Positions 12,224 to 23,374 of a DNA stretch of 64,000 nt are shown piece by piece. The translations under genes were made by a program, and so were the position numbers. Position 1 is the stretch's first letter, and each line of letters opens with the position of its first letter. The stretch comes from Carya illinoinensis (taxonomy: Eukaryota > Streptophyta > Magnoliopsida > Fagales > Juglandaceae). The notes under the pieces were generated by a model that saw nothing but the letters and a program-made list of their open reading frames with translations, was not told where the DNA came from and did no database searches. The stretch covers positions 13,523,001 through 13,587,000 of the forward strand of contig NC_056766.1 of the NCBI RefSeq assembly GCF_018687715.1, written 5' to 3'.

Positions 12224-13876
12224 TCAGCCACCTCTCCATTTTCTTTTCACTCTTTCTATTTTAGCATTCTCATTTTCACTCTTTCTTTTTTGAACAACCT
12301 CATTTTTCAGTTTCAGCTGGTCTTCAGAGACCTGTCTTGGAGTTAAATTAGCAATCTTGATTGTTTTGCCCTCCTTTACAAAACTGTACATATTCTTGAA
12401 TCCATCATATGTCACCCTCCTATCATACTGCCACAGCCTTTCCAACAAGATATGGTTAGCATGCATAGGCACAATGTCATAAAGTACCTCATTTTGATAC
12501 TTCTCAATAGAAAAAGTAACTAACACTTATCCACCCTAACCTCCCCACAATCATTCAACCACTGCAACTTATATGGTCAAGAGTATTTTAAGGTAGGTAA
12601 ATTCAATTTCTAAACTAAAGTAGTGCCATAAACATTAGTACAACTCCCCCCATCAATGATCATACTACATACCTTATTGTTGATGTGACATCTATTATTG
12701 AAAATATTCTCCCTCTATTGCTTTGCATCATCCATCTTAATTTGTATTGAAAGCACACCTAGCAATAAGAGACTCACTTGTCATGGGAAATTCCACCCCA
12801 TCCTCATCACTATCATCAACCAACTCGGGCATCTCATCACTATCATCCTCACTCTCAGTCATCACCTCCTCATTGTCACACATAATCATCACTCACTTTT
12901 TTGGACATTGGGAAGCGATGTTCCCTGAACCCAAACACTTAAAGCATTTAATATCTCTATCTCTAGAAGGTAGGGATTTTACCTTGGGTTTGTTGCTAGT
13001 TCCCTCATCTTTTCCTTAGGTGGTTCAGCCTTTCCCTTTGTTATAGCTTGATCATTTTTCTCCCACTTTGGTTTCCAATAAGTGCTAGAAACTGAGGTGT
13101 ACCTTGCTAACCATTTCCTCTTTAATTGCCTCTCCACCTTCATAGCCATGTGCACCATGTCCTCTATTTCTACATAATGATGCAATTCAACAACATTGAC
13201 TATCTCTCTATTCAAACCGCACAAAAATCTAGCCATAGTGGCCTCCCGATCCTCCTCTACATTAACCCATATTATAGCCACCTCCATCTCCTTATGAAAA
13301 TCCTCCACATTCCTAGACCCTTGCGTGAGATTTTGTAATTTCTGGTAGAGTTCCCTATAGTAGTGGCTAGGTACAAATCTCCATCTCATGAGAGCTTTCA
13401 ACTATCCCCATGTCTCTACAGGCCTCTCATAATTCCTCCTCCCATTGGTCACTAATTGATCCCACCAAATAATAGCATAATCAATGAACTCAATTACTGT
13501 CAACTTTACTTTCTTCTCATTTGAATAATTATGAATCAGAAATCAATTCTATCTTCTTCTTCCACTCTAAATAAACTTCAAGTTCAGTTCTACTTTGGAA
13601 AGATGGTATTTTCATTTTGATGCTCCCAAGGGTCCTATCTACTCCATCTCGACCCCCTATCTTTCCCCTAAGTCTTCTTTCACACCTAACTCCTCTATGC
13701 CTACCCATCCCATATTTAGATGTTAAGTCTTCCTCATCCTCACCATCTCCTTCATCTTCATACTCATGTTCTCTTCTAGGCTCACGTCTCCTCCTATCTC
13801 TCCCACCATGCAAATTTCTAATTACATCATCTTGTTGATCCAACCTATCCCTCACTTCCCCCAACACCATGTTCAA
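12224..13876 (-). pseudogene. Gypsy gag and protease
   Basis: Minus-strand pieces in order: 13529-13876 is an Arg/Glu-rich Gag N-terminus ending in the IPSFQ...EVYLEWKKKIE capsid start. At 12979-13401 is the capsid tail (VPSHYYRELYQKLQNLTQGS, DFHKEME, ARFLCGLNREI). A zinc knuckle at about 12905-12950 reads CFKCLGSGNIASQC, with Asn where the conserved His should be. At about 12580-12690 lies the protease signature IIDGGSCTNV. Stops and frameshifts break the frame between these parts. Confidence 0.8.
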
Positions 13877-14751
13877 CCTCTCAAACTATTGTTGCATGGC
13901 TTGCAACACAAAGATAGAGTTATCTACCATCCCCTTTAGTGATGAGTCACTTTTATGAGATATCATATACGCTGTACAAAAAAGAATGTCAGTGGAAAAA
14001 AGACCGCACATGTTTCCTTACATATTTGCACTTTAATAATGACACTCCACTCGTGTTTTACTTTTAATTGGCTTTTTCCCGATAATAATCTCACACTCTT
14101 TTGCCTTTTATCTTAAGAGTTTTCCCACTCAAGTTCTTTAAGAACTAATTGAACTCAATCAAGATAATATAACTTTGTTTTATTTTAACTAGTAATTAGG
14201 TTTAAGAAAACAAAAACAAGAGAAATACAGAAGGAATAAAATGACATGAGAATCAAGAAAATTATACAAGGAAAAGAGTAAATACAAAACAAGATACCAT
14301 TTACAGTAATGTATTCAGCCCCTTTGTAGATAATGCTCAAACCAAAACAAAAACATTTTCTATACTCTTTTTTTTTTTCGATTTTCCTTTTTTTTTTTCA
14401 TTTCATTTCATTTCTTTTTGTTTAATTTCTTTTCTTTTCTTTTTATACTAATTCAATCACAAACAACAATATTCAGATGTGACAAAAAATCAATTGAATT
14501 CAAACATATAAAAATTGATAAGGAAATAGAAGGGAATCAATGAAACCCTAAATGATGAAATTTTCGGCAACCCTAACAAGATGGAATTCCAGCCAACACA
14601 AAAAACCCTAGGATTAGGAGTAATTCAGCCATTCCTAGAAGGAAAAATATAGAATTTCAACAGCCCCTCTTTTTTTTTTTTTTTTTTTTTTTATTTTATA
14701 AGTAATGCAAAAGAATCAAACCTGATTAGAAACCGAGCTCCGAATATCAAA
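13877..14751 (-). other. Gypsy leader and primer binding site region
   Basis: No coding sequence is recognised. The stretch holds homopyrimidine runs, including about 24 T at 14669-14692, and the likely primer site at 14735-14749 next to the LTR. It is the untranslated leader between 5' LTR and gag on the minus strand. Confidence 0.6.
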
Positions 14752-15494
14752 TGATATGAACTCTCGGGAATTGGAATCCCTTGAACCCACAATCAATTTG
14801 AAATTCACCCAAGAAAGACAAAATCAAGTCAATGGATGGAAGAATCTAAACCCATTTAGGAACTCATTTCAAAAACTTAGATTTTATTAAAATCTAGATT
14901 TGTTGAAAAACCTGTCTCAAGAACCCAGATTACAAAGGAGGAACGTCGCAAAGGTTGTGATTTACGTTTGATAAGTTCAAAAGTTCAATCAAGAACAAGA
15001 GGACTCATCTCACAATGAATAAAATTTGTCAAATTTCATAAAATTTTTAAAACGAGGCAACAAGAAGTATTTAAACCAAACCCTCACAAAATCCTTGCTG
15101 AAAATTAAGTCCCTTTTTCGCAAAATTACCCTTGGCCAAATTATGCCCCCTTGACAATCTATGGCCGGTTCCCCCCTTTGATTCAAAAGCATAAAACCCT
15201 AGTTCCTAAATAATAACTTGCAAAATAAGCCCTTGGCCAAAAATATAAGGCCTTCCCAAAATGCTAGTTCAACAAAAATAATAAACATAATATTAAGTCC
15301 AAATAAGTAATCCTGAGTTACGTCTACCATAACTTGAATCACATGGATAAAAGCTGGATCTCCTTCTCTCAAACCCATCTTGAGTGTTGGGCTCTTGCTA
15401 GTTTCCTTCTAAGTGGATTGCACCAATCCTTGTAATTAACCCATCTGGAACTTGCAAATGATCTTTAAGACTAGGTCCATCTTGGTGTCCATCA
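14752..15494 (-). repeat. 5' LTR of the gypsy element
   Basis: Begins tgatatgaac and ends ggtgtccatca on the + strand (TG...CA), and pairs with 6492-7278. By eye the two LTRs differ at many sites plus several indels, so the insertion is not recent. It is followed by the target duplication actca at 15495-15499. Confidence 0.85.
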
Positions 15495-15499
15495 ACTCA

Positions 15500-16136
15500 T
15501 AAGAATAATTTGTCCTCTGATACTATCAAAAGTGTCGTTTAGGCCCATTAGAAACTTGAATATATAATCTATTTGCTAAGTCTCACCAAGGGTTTTTAAG
15601 GTTTTCCAAGTGCAAAGTCCACAAGAGCAATGAGGAAGAGGCCTATAGTTGTGAAGCTCTTCCAAAACAAAATTAAGTTGGGTAAAATATTCACTTACAG
15701 ACTAAGTTCCCTACACTATTGATCCAATTTGCTGCTGAAGCTGATAGATGTGAACATTATAAGGTTGTGAGAAATGTGCCTTAAGCTTTTCCCATACTAC
15801 TTTGGTTGAACTGATATACAAGACATTAGATGCAATTTCCTTTGATACAGAGTTGAGAATCCAAGAGATGATCATGTTGTTGCACCATAGCCAAGGAACA
15901 TAAAGACGACTAGCAAGGTTAGGTGTCTCAATGGTTCCATCATGGAATCAAATTTTGTTTTTGATTGAAAAGGCTAGAGTAAAGGATTGATGCTAAGAGG
16001 GGTAATTAGAACCTATCAAATGTGGTGTGACCACCACAGTGTTGGCATTGTCACTGTGGTGCAGATAAAATGGGCTGTTAGGATCCTCAGAAGGAGAGAA
16101 GTTTTGAGAAGGAGAAGAAACACTAGACTCAGCCAT
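15500..16136 (-). pseudogene. Copia gag, N-terminal part
   Basis: The minus strand starts with ATG at 16136: MAESSVSSPSQNFSP, then SPFYLHHSDNANTVVVTPHL and IGSNYPS, the copia Gag N-terminal pattern (PYFLHHSD...L.G.NY..W). A stop follows in the position of the conserved Trp, and later reading needs frame changes (LAFSIKNK). The piece is cut at 15499 by the gypsy insertion and continues at 6491. Confidence 0.75.
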
Positions 16137-16243
16137 TGAGGGTTTATTCTAAATGATACTGGAAGAGGACTATGAAGTTTTTTTGAAAAAAAAAGAAAGG
16201 ATATGGTGACAGCAAGAAAAGAGACCATAGGTCACTAAACCTA

Positions 16244-16257
16244 TGGCTCTAATACCA
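16244..16257 (-). other. Copia primer binding site
   Basis: The minus strand reads TGGTATTAGAGCCA, one base away from the usual plant initiator-Met tRNA 3' complement TGGTATCAGAGCCA. It immediately adjoins the LTR end at 16258. Confidence 0.75.
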
Positions 16258-16534
16258 TGTTGGAAAAATGAATAAAACATTAGTGATAAAGGAATAAATA
16301 AAGCATTGATAGGGAGAACACAGTGATAAGGTTTGAGGAAAAATATTCTTGTTTCTCATCCTATTCATTATAGATTTCTAACCTTTATACAAAGAGAAAA
16401 CAACCAAAAGAAAGAAGAAGACAACATTGCTACTTTTGTACAAAGGGACATGAAACATTATTTACAACAAAGGTACATTTCCTATACAATTCTGCTAGAG
16501 GATAAAAGGATGCTACAGATTATTGTTATGTGCC
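16258..16534 (-). repeat. 5' LTR of the copia element (right limit uncertain)
   Basis: The inner edge tgttggaaaaatg (ending CATTTTTCCAACA on the minus strand) adjoins the primer site. A TTGTATAAAGG promoter-like motif lies on the minus strand at about 16377-16387. The outer end is placed at gtgccca because it would give a TG start, but no second LTR is in the window to confirm it. Confidence 0.45.
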
Positions 16535-16984
16535 CATTCCACTCAATTTCCATTTTTCTTTGATGCAAGTTGTATGTTTGTCTAATGAAATAGAAGCTGC
16601 CTTCGATTCTTGTTCAATGGACTCCATTTTATGTAGTTTTTGTGACTCCTCAAGGTCTCAGGTGATTAGGATCTCAAAATTGAAATTTTGTCTTATGTCC
16701 AAATCCCTTTTATAGAGTGAGACTATCAAACATCTTTCTAATATACTTCTGACTCCAATTATGCTTGGATAAGTGTCCTTTAGCCTTATCTATGATATTG
16801 CAAGATGATAGAGATAGACAACCAAGACATGGTTTGTACTTCCCTACTGCTTGCCAACTCCTTAGTCTATTCTTGAATGGGGGTCTTCGACTTGGTGTCG
16901 GGTCATATCTCTCGGTTCAAATGATATGACTTTCCTACTCATAACCCGTTCAACAGACCCATTCTAGATGTGATCCTTCAGGTG
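16535..16984. other. Intergenic, no recognised content
   Basis: I see no gene, intact element end or coding similarity here. It may include the rest of the copia LTR or its flank. Confidence 0.5.
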
Positions 16985-17330
16985 AAGTGTGGGCTTCTAC
17001 TTATAACACTACTACTCTTTTGACCATTTTCTATTTTGTTTCAGAAAGCTCCCATATCTACTCCAGTCTTTCCTAGACTGTTGCTTGCCTTGGGCAATTA
17101 GCTCTAATCTAATTTGAGCCACCGGTCTCTTCAGCTCTTCATTGTCGCCTTTACAGTAGGTGACTTTTCTAGTTTGCCAACCATAAGCTGAGATGCACAT
17201 CTCCACCTCGCACTGAGATGTATATGCCAAGTGTTCTACAATGTGCTTGCTCTCCCACATATTGGACTAGTTGCACTTTGCACCCCCCACAACTATTTTC
17301 TTCACCAAATCAATGGAGCGTCCCTCGTCT
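16985..17330 (-). repeat. Dispersed repeat with short coiled-coil-like ORF, copy 1
   Basis: Clearly related to 59816-60165 in the same orientation. The minus strand has 82 open codons (17012-17260) that begin MWESKHIVEHLAYTSQCEVE and contain ELKRPVAQIRLELIAQG, a charged, Leu-spaced stretch. The second copy gives a similar peptide with at least one stop. I do not recognise the family. It is probably part of a retroelement gag or a non-autonomous element. Confidence 0.5.
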
Positions 17331-18589
17331 TTCTTTCCACTCAACCCCATTCGTGGTTTGTCCCCTTGCACTGGTAGGACCCTCACACTGTTGGGACATT
17401 CTAAAATGAACAATCAATTTGTACCTAAAAGTAACTTTTATAGACAGATTTCAATTCATCTCAAAAAACTTTCATCCAAAAATTAAATTTTTTTCAGTGC
17501 AAGTAATGATAAAATAACAATGTTAAAAGCTTTATTTATATCATATCTTATCTTATCTCATCCACAAGTGAAAAAAAATCTAAAGAAAGTCAAAATTTTC
17601 TAAAGACAAGAGGACGAGTTTCTTTTGTCACATTCATTGAATTTTTAGCTCAATTTTCATACATTTATAGTTCAAGGATAGTTGGACAATATTTTCATCA
17701 AGTTCTTCTAGGGGCAGTCGGCCTGCACAAATGGTGAGCAGTTGGCATGCCACTTCATCCGTTACATTAAAAAAAAAAAGAAGCAAGGGTATTTGGATTT
17801 TACTTTTCCATCTTTCTTCTTTCTTCATTTCATCCATTCTCTTTCATCTTCCATCTGGTTTTTCTTCTCAATTTCTATATTTTTGGTTTTGGTATCTCAA
17901 TTCTGCTTTTCAATTTAGAACCCATGTAGTGTTGCTTTATTTTTTTATTTTTTATTTTGACACCTAACGCCCGAAAGAAGATCATCTCAAACATGGTAGC
18001 CCAACAAAAGTTCAAATTATATGAGACAAATGTTTGAAAACAATGAAACATATTATTGTCACTACAATCCCACCTAGGGAGAGTTATAGAAAAGTAATAG
18101 AAATAAAACATTCTTCATATGAAATCCATTCCATTTTCTCACCCAACTCAGAACCAAAAGAATAATCACATAGTGCCGGGAAGACCTTCCATCAAAAGGG
18201 TCTCTCTCAATTTTAGTTTGGAGTCTGTCTCTATGTCTCTCTTAGAACACCATGCGAAACTGGGGTGCATCAGAAGCACTCACAGGAAGGATCTCCTAGT
18301 GGCAAGGCTCGAGCTCGTTGAAGATAGTGCAGTAATCAATGAGAGTGACCGGCTATGGTGGCACTTGACCCAAAGTCAGAGACCGTTATGTGTGTGGGTG
18401 TAGGGACCTCGACAGATGGGGGCGAGAAGGAGGTGGGGAAGAATGGGGAAGGGGAGTTGGAAAGACGAGTTTCAAGAGAATAGGGAAGATGAGGGAGAGA
18501 GAATAAGAGCCAAAAAGCGCCGTTTCATCCAATCCCAAAATGTGCCATTTCTTTTACACAGGCACCGTTTACATGGGCCGATTGTCTCC
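17331..18589. other. Intergenic, AT-rich, no recognised gene
   Basis: No supported ORF. At 18401 the phrase gtagggacctcgac recurs in the LTR block at 58768, so part of 18170-18550 may be an old LTR scrap. The rest is unassigned. Confidence 0.4.
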
Positions 18590-20195
18590 AACATTTTTCA
18601 TATAATATATGTAAACCAGAACGTATGCAAATATCAGTTTTTTATCTACACATTGTAATATGGATTGATAGAGTTTTGGATTGGCCATAATATGGATATC
18701 TTTGTTTCATTAATGAAAAGCACTTGAAGTTGCAATATTTATTCATTTGGAATTTATAATAAACTATCTGTGTCATACAACTTGTAGCATTTCCATGATG
18801 ATCAAAATCCTAATAATTACAATATCATGCATCACTAAAAATATAGCTGAGGATTCTTCATCGTTGATTGAAATGGAAGACACACAAAGAGATTTAAGAT
18901 GATGGGTGTCAATTGCTCATTTGTGTATTCTTGTCTCTGTTTCTTGAAAATTATCACTTCTCATATTCAATATAATGACATATTGAACTTTTGACACGCC
19001 AATATATTGAAAGTCTATTTGACATGGTTTTATTCTATCAATTATCCAAATATTTGTCTACCATCTACTCTTAATTAAATGCCCCGTTCTAATTGGCGAA
19101 TGAGATTATGGGTCAAGACTAAAATTGTATTCAAATTTGATAGTCCCAAGTGAGAAAGATAAATAATTATAGGACATGCATGCTATAATTTTTAGTATTA
19201 ATTTCTTGTGTGGTTTCTTTGAACGACGTCAAATGCTCGTTAAAATTTATAGAACCACATTATGTGTCTATCTAATAGGCCAACTTTTATATATAAATAT
19301 ATATATATATATATTAATATAATATCAGTTATGAATTATGAGTGAAATCTTTAATTCACTTATCCTTAAAAAAAAAAGGTCAAAAAGATGATAAAACAAA
19401 CCATAAAATTTTCTATTCCTTATCATACAAACTACTAAAAGTTATAGAGCTAGAACAATACCATTAGTCTCAACAAGACGAAGTCGCCCACAATTGAGAT
19501 CAAGGGCGAAAAAGACTTCTCTAGGGTGAAAATGAAACTCCACTATCATGACTAATAAAGACTTTTTGATATAGCTAGCTTATAAATAATAAAAGATAAA
19601 GGATCAACTTGGAGATAGGCCACTTGATTTTGACATATGATCTACTGATCGAGCAAGTGACTCTCCCCAAAACCACTCTTTCGGCAGCCATTAATTAAAG
19701 CAATTATATATGCTCTTTAATTCCTCACTCAATCTTTAATATATTACAACTTTTATGACTTGCATCTTCACCTTGTTTCTCTCTGTCTTCTTTCTACCAT
19801 GGATATGGAGGAGATCCCACAAATTAAGCAGCTCTTCAAAGTACACAGAGTCCACCAGAAGATGGTGGTGCAGTGCAATATCGCCTATGTAATCATGAAG
19901 AAATAGACCCAAAATGTAATTGAGAAAGAAATTACTAACATTATTATTCTCTTAAAGCCTCCAGAAACAGACCCAAAATGTAATTAAGAAAGAAATCAGG
20001 TAATCATTTCCCAAAGACACAAAGGACTCAAGAAGAACAAACACAAAGCAATAACTATTTTTGATATGGACGAGAACTTCCCAACAAGCCAACGTCCCAA
20101 CAAGCCAGTTATTTGTTGTCAATTAAAACAACGGATGCAAAGCGATAATTATTTCTAAAGTTTGTTCCATTATTTGATAGGGTGGCCCTACAGCC
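18590..20195 (+). repeat. Segmental duplication, unit A upstream block
   Basis: 18590-19260 matches 28955-29420 of unit B (for example gacagagttttggatt, tggatatctctgttt and atgatgatcaaaaccctaat blocks). 19380-20195 matches units B, C and D, including the caagggcgaaaaagacttctctagggtg block and the ttaattcctcactcaa block before the P450 relic. The shared order shows that P450 genes were duplicated with several kilobases of upstream DNA. Confidence 0.8.
19755..19893 (+). pseudogene. CYP82 N-terminal fossil, unit A
   Basis: Beginning at an ATGACTTGC remnant, the stretch encodes MTCIFTLFLSVFFLPWIWRR, which mirrors the hydrophobic anchor of the CYP82 genes here ([18 protein letters not shown]). 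A frame change then leads to an imprecise match of the hinge coding sequence (LPP.AGGA.P). It stops there: no downstream P450 sequence follows. It is a 5' exon scrap of about 45 codons. Confidence 0.7.
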
Positions 20196-20453
20196 ACACA
20201 TGGACTGGATCCTGACAATGCACAAAAAAAAAAAAAAGTCATGTATTTGTTTTAATGGTTTTAAATATTTAAAAAAAATTCACAATTTTATTAAAAATTA
20301 TTTTTTTAATCACTTAGTTAAGCGACACATGGACTGGGATCCTGAAAATGCACCAAAATAAATAAATAAAAAATCATGTATTTGTTTTAATGGTTTTAAA
20401 TATTTTAAAAAATTCACAATTTTATTACAAATTATATTTTTAACCACTAAGTA
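20196..20453 (+). repeat. 129-bp tandem duplication upstream of CYP82 gene A
   Basis: Two copies start with acacatggactgg at 20196 and 20325. Each continues through tcatgtatttgttttaatgg and cacaattttatta to a cactaagt-like end. Unit D has one equivalent copy (61368-61500), so the duplication is specific to unit A. Confidence 0.8.
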
Positions 20454-20988
20454 AAAAAAAAAAAAAACACACACACACATACAATCAGAATTCACAATTA
20501 GAATCCATCACGTACGTGTGACTTTAGCATTTCTGTACTAGTTAAAAGCCTGAACTCGCTCGATTGTCGAAACCCTAAATTTCAATAGTAATTTTTTAAT
20601 TAATTTTTACACTACAGAAAATATATTCGATGAAGTGGTAAATATTAAGTCCGCAGAATAATTAATGATCATGATGTGGCAAATTCTAAACATTTAATTT
20701 GAAGATATATAATTAAATAGTCTGAAAAAGTTTTCTTTTTGAATTATTTTATTACTAATTCATGTTAGTCAATTTTGGATAACGATCAAACGTGTACAGA
20801 AAAATATCTAGATCATTGGCTACCAAGCAAACATGATCTGGAACTTTATAGGATTTTTGCTTCAGAAGCGAACTGTTTATCGACCTTGAACCACACAAAG
20901 GACTCAAAAAGAAGTATGCTCTTATCTCTATAAAACCCCCATCGACAACCCAGACAACTAAACTCTTTGGGTTCTGTCCATTCCTTTT
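20454..20988 (+). promoter_or_regulatory. Promoter region of CYP82 gene A
   Basis: A TATA box, tataaaa (20929-20935), lies 54 bp before the start codon and is conserved in position in units C and D. At 20509-20521 is cacgtacgtgtga, an ACGT-core element (ABRE/bHLH-type). Units C and D have catgtgt-type sequence there instead. About 400 bp further upstream align with units C and D (the ctcgattgtcgaaaccctaaatttc block). The function of any motif is inferred from consensus only. Confidence 0.6.
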
Positions 20989-23374
20989 ATGGCTAGCATA
21001 TTTGTCCTATTTCTCTTCTTCTTATTTCTGTTTGGGATATGGAGAACCCAAAAAACTACCCCTCGAAAGATACTTCCACCAAAAGCAGGTGGTGCATGGC
21101 CTGTAATCGGCCACCTCCACTTATTAGGAGGGATGCAACCACCCCATATAACCCTAGGTGACATGGCTGACAAGAACGGACCAATCTTCAGTATCAACTT
21201 GGGCATGCACAGAGCTATAGTTGTAAGCAGTTCAAAGATAGCTAAAGAGTGTTTCACTACAAATGACAAAGCCTTTGCCAACCGTACAAAAGCATTGGCG
21301 GTAGAAATCATGGGTTACAACTATGCCATGTTCGGTTTCGGCCCATACGGTTCCTATTGGCGCCATGTTCGAAGAATAGTCACTCTTGAGGTTCTCTCAA
21401 ATCACCGTCTTGAGATGTTCAAACACATGCGAGAGTCAGAGGTAAACATAGCCATAAAAGAGATTTACGAGTTGTCGGTCAAGAACAACAACGCATTAGT
21501 GGAGATGAGAAGATGGTTCGGCTATGTAACCCTAAACGTTGTGTTTATGATGGTTATAAAGAAGCGATTTTCTTGGGCTGCAACCAAGGATGAGAATAAA
21601 GAAAATGATCAATGTCGAGAGGCAATCAGAGATTTCTTTGTATTGACTGGGACATTTGTAGCGTCAGATGTGCTTCCGTATCTAAGGTGGTTGGACTTGG
21701 GTGGGTACGAGAAGGCAATGAAGGAAACTGCAAAAGCATTAGATCATAAGCTTGAAGGATGGCTCGAAGAACACAAGCAAAGAAGAATTTCTGCAGAGGT
21801 AAAAAAGGGGCATGAAGACTTTATGGATGTGATGTTGTCTATTGTCCTTGACAGTGAAGAGATTTCTAGCTATGATGCTGATACAATTACCAAAGCTACT
21901 TGTCTGGTATGCTTTAGATAACCCTATTTAAGCTAATGTAGGGTACTAATTAGATTGCTTTGCTTTATTTTTATTGAATATAAAGATCATCCTTGATTTG
22001 TGAAGTAGACTGATCAAAAGTTTCTTTTTGTTCTCTTCTTCTAATTATCCACTGGAGTTTAACATACAATTAGGAAATTTTTTCACATCTTCAAAAAGAA
22101 TCCAGCTCTCTTGTTATGGTAACTACAAGGGGTAACCTCTCCAAATTTTCAATGAATCTATTGGTTCCTATTTGCAAAATGAAAATGGTAGATTTCCCAA
22201 CTTGCGCTAGCATGTTGGAAACATGTCTTATTCCTAAAGTCCACCCAAAAATATATGCTAGTGGTCTACCAAAGGGGAAATGCTTTGTACAATTCTAGGA
22301 TATAAAAGTTTCATGCACTCATCTTGAAAAAAAAATGGATAAATCTTGGTCCAAAATTAAAAGACTCACTTTTTAATGGTGACCCCACTATCGTTCAAAG
22401 TTAATGCACAAAACTTGCATACTCTAAAACTGTATCTAATATTACTAATACACTTCCACAAAAAAGAAATCATTTCGATACTGAAAAGAAAAAGGTTTCT
22501 GTATCTTTTTTAAACACAAAATAAGCCCAGGTTTGAAGCAAGCACTCATAAAAAATTTGAAGGGAAAAAAACAAAACAAAACAAACCGCATAAATGAGAG
22601 GAAATTGCAAGTATTTATTAAAGGCATTGCTCTTTCTTTCTTTTCTTTTTTTTTAACTTTTCAGGGAAATAGTTTTGCTAAGTTCTATTTCAGTTTAATA
22701 TGATAAATTTATAAATAATAGAAACATACATGCTTGGACTTTTGCAGTCTCTGATCTTAGGGGGTACAGATACAACGACGGTGACAATGACTTGGGCGCT
22801 CTCTCTACTTCTTAATAATCGAGAGGCTCTGAAGAAAGCCCAGCAAGAATTAGAACTCCAGATTGGTAGAGATAGGCTAGTGATGGAATCAGATGTGAAA
22901 AAGCTAGTCTATCTTCAAGCTGTCATCAAAGAAACAATGCGTTTATATCCCGCGGGGCCACTTTCAGCACCGCACGAGTCCCTTGAAGATTGCACTTTGG
23001 CTGGTTATCATATCCCAGCAGGCACGCGTCTTCTTGTTAATCTATCAAAGATTCATAAAGATCCACAAGTGTGGTCAGATCCAGCTGAATTCCACCCAGA
23101 AAGATTCCTTACAACTCACAAAGACATCGACTTTAAGGGCCAACATTTTGAGCTAATACCATTTGGTAGCGGAAGGAGAATTTGTCCAGGAATCTCATTT
23201 GCACTACAAGTTATACAACTCACACTTGCTAACTTCTTGCATGCCTTCGACATTACGACAGTTCCAGAAGATGAACCAATCGACATGACTGAGGAATTTG
23301 GACTTACAGCTATGAAAGCCACCCCACTTGAAGTCCATCTCACTCCACGCCTTCCTTCTTCAGCATATGCATGA
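20989..23374 (+). CDS. CYP82-family cytochrome P450, complete two-exon gene
   Basis: Exon 1 is 20989-21906 and exon 2 is 22748-23374 with its stop; the predicted protein has 514 residues, usual for CYP82. It is an ER-anchored, heme-thiolate monooxygenase that would use NADPH-P450 reductase. Features seen: hydrophobic anchor (residues 2-17), proline hinge [15 protein letters not shown] (29-43), the [11 protein letters not shown] helix C region, oxygen-binding GGTDTT (311-316) at the start of exon 2, ExxR in KETMRLYP (Glu368, Arg371), PERF (423-426) and heme loop [10 protein letters not shown] (445-454, Cys452). The splice pair is ctg/gtatgc and tttgcag/tct, phase 0, at the conserved A-type P450 position. 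CYP82 enzymes oxidise terpenoids, phenolics, coumarins or alkaloids depending on subfamily, and the substrate here is unknown. No defect is visible. Confidence 0.92.
21907..22747 (+). other. Intron of CYP82 gene A
   Basis: An 841-bp GT-AG intron between codons 306 and 307. It is AT-rich and aligns along its length with the 829-bp intron of gene D (62997-63825), so it predates that duplication. A 60-codon open stretch at 22116-22298 recurs in both introns and has no P450 or other recognised similarity. Confidence 0.85.

Larger units (their letters stand above)
6492..15494 (-). mobile_element. Ty3/gypsy retrotransposon inserted in the copia element
   Basis: Two LTRs (6492-7278 and 14752-15494) bound gag, protease, RT, RNase H and integrase on the minus strand, in gypsy order. 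The flanks are a perfect 5-bp duplication, actca (6487-6491 and 15495-15499). A degenerate primer site lies at 14735-14749 (gagctccgaatatca, resembling an initiator-Met-tRNA site) and a polypurine tract at 7279-7291. A 2165-bp solo LTR (10059-12223) splits it between protease and RT. Without that insert and one duplication the element is about 6.8 kb. Stops in all domains make it inactive. I cannot place it in a named gypsy clade. Confidence 0.85.
1107..16534 (-). mobile_element. Decayed Ty1/copia retrotransposon, host of later insertions
   Basis: This is one minus-strand copia element in pieces. From its 5' end it has an LTR (16258 rightwards), a primer binding site (16244-16257), gag (15500-16136 and 5901-6491), protease, integrase, and reverse transcriptase (3675-4078 then 1107-1610). 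Later insertions at 1611-3669 and 6492-15494 separate the pieces. Skipping them, the domains follow the copia order gag-PR-IN-RT. RNase H and the 3' LTR would lie left of base 1107, beyond the LTR that ends at 1106. Many stops show it is inactive. The right LTR limit is uncertain. Confidence 0.8.

Noticed and set aside
22116..22298. 60-codon frame within the CYP82 gene A intron
   Set aside because: It is bounded by good splice sites, repeated with frame differences in gene D, and resembles no protein.
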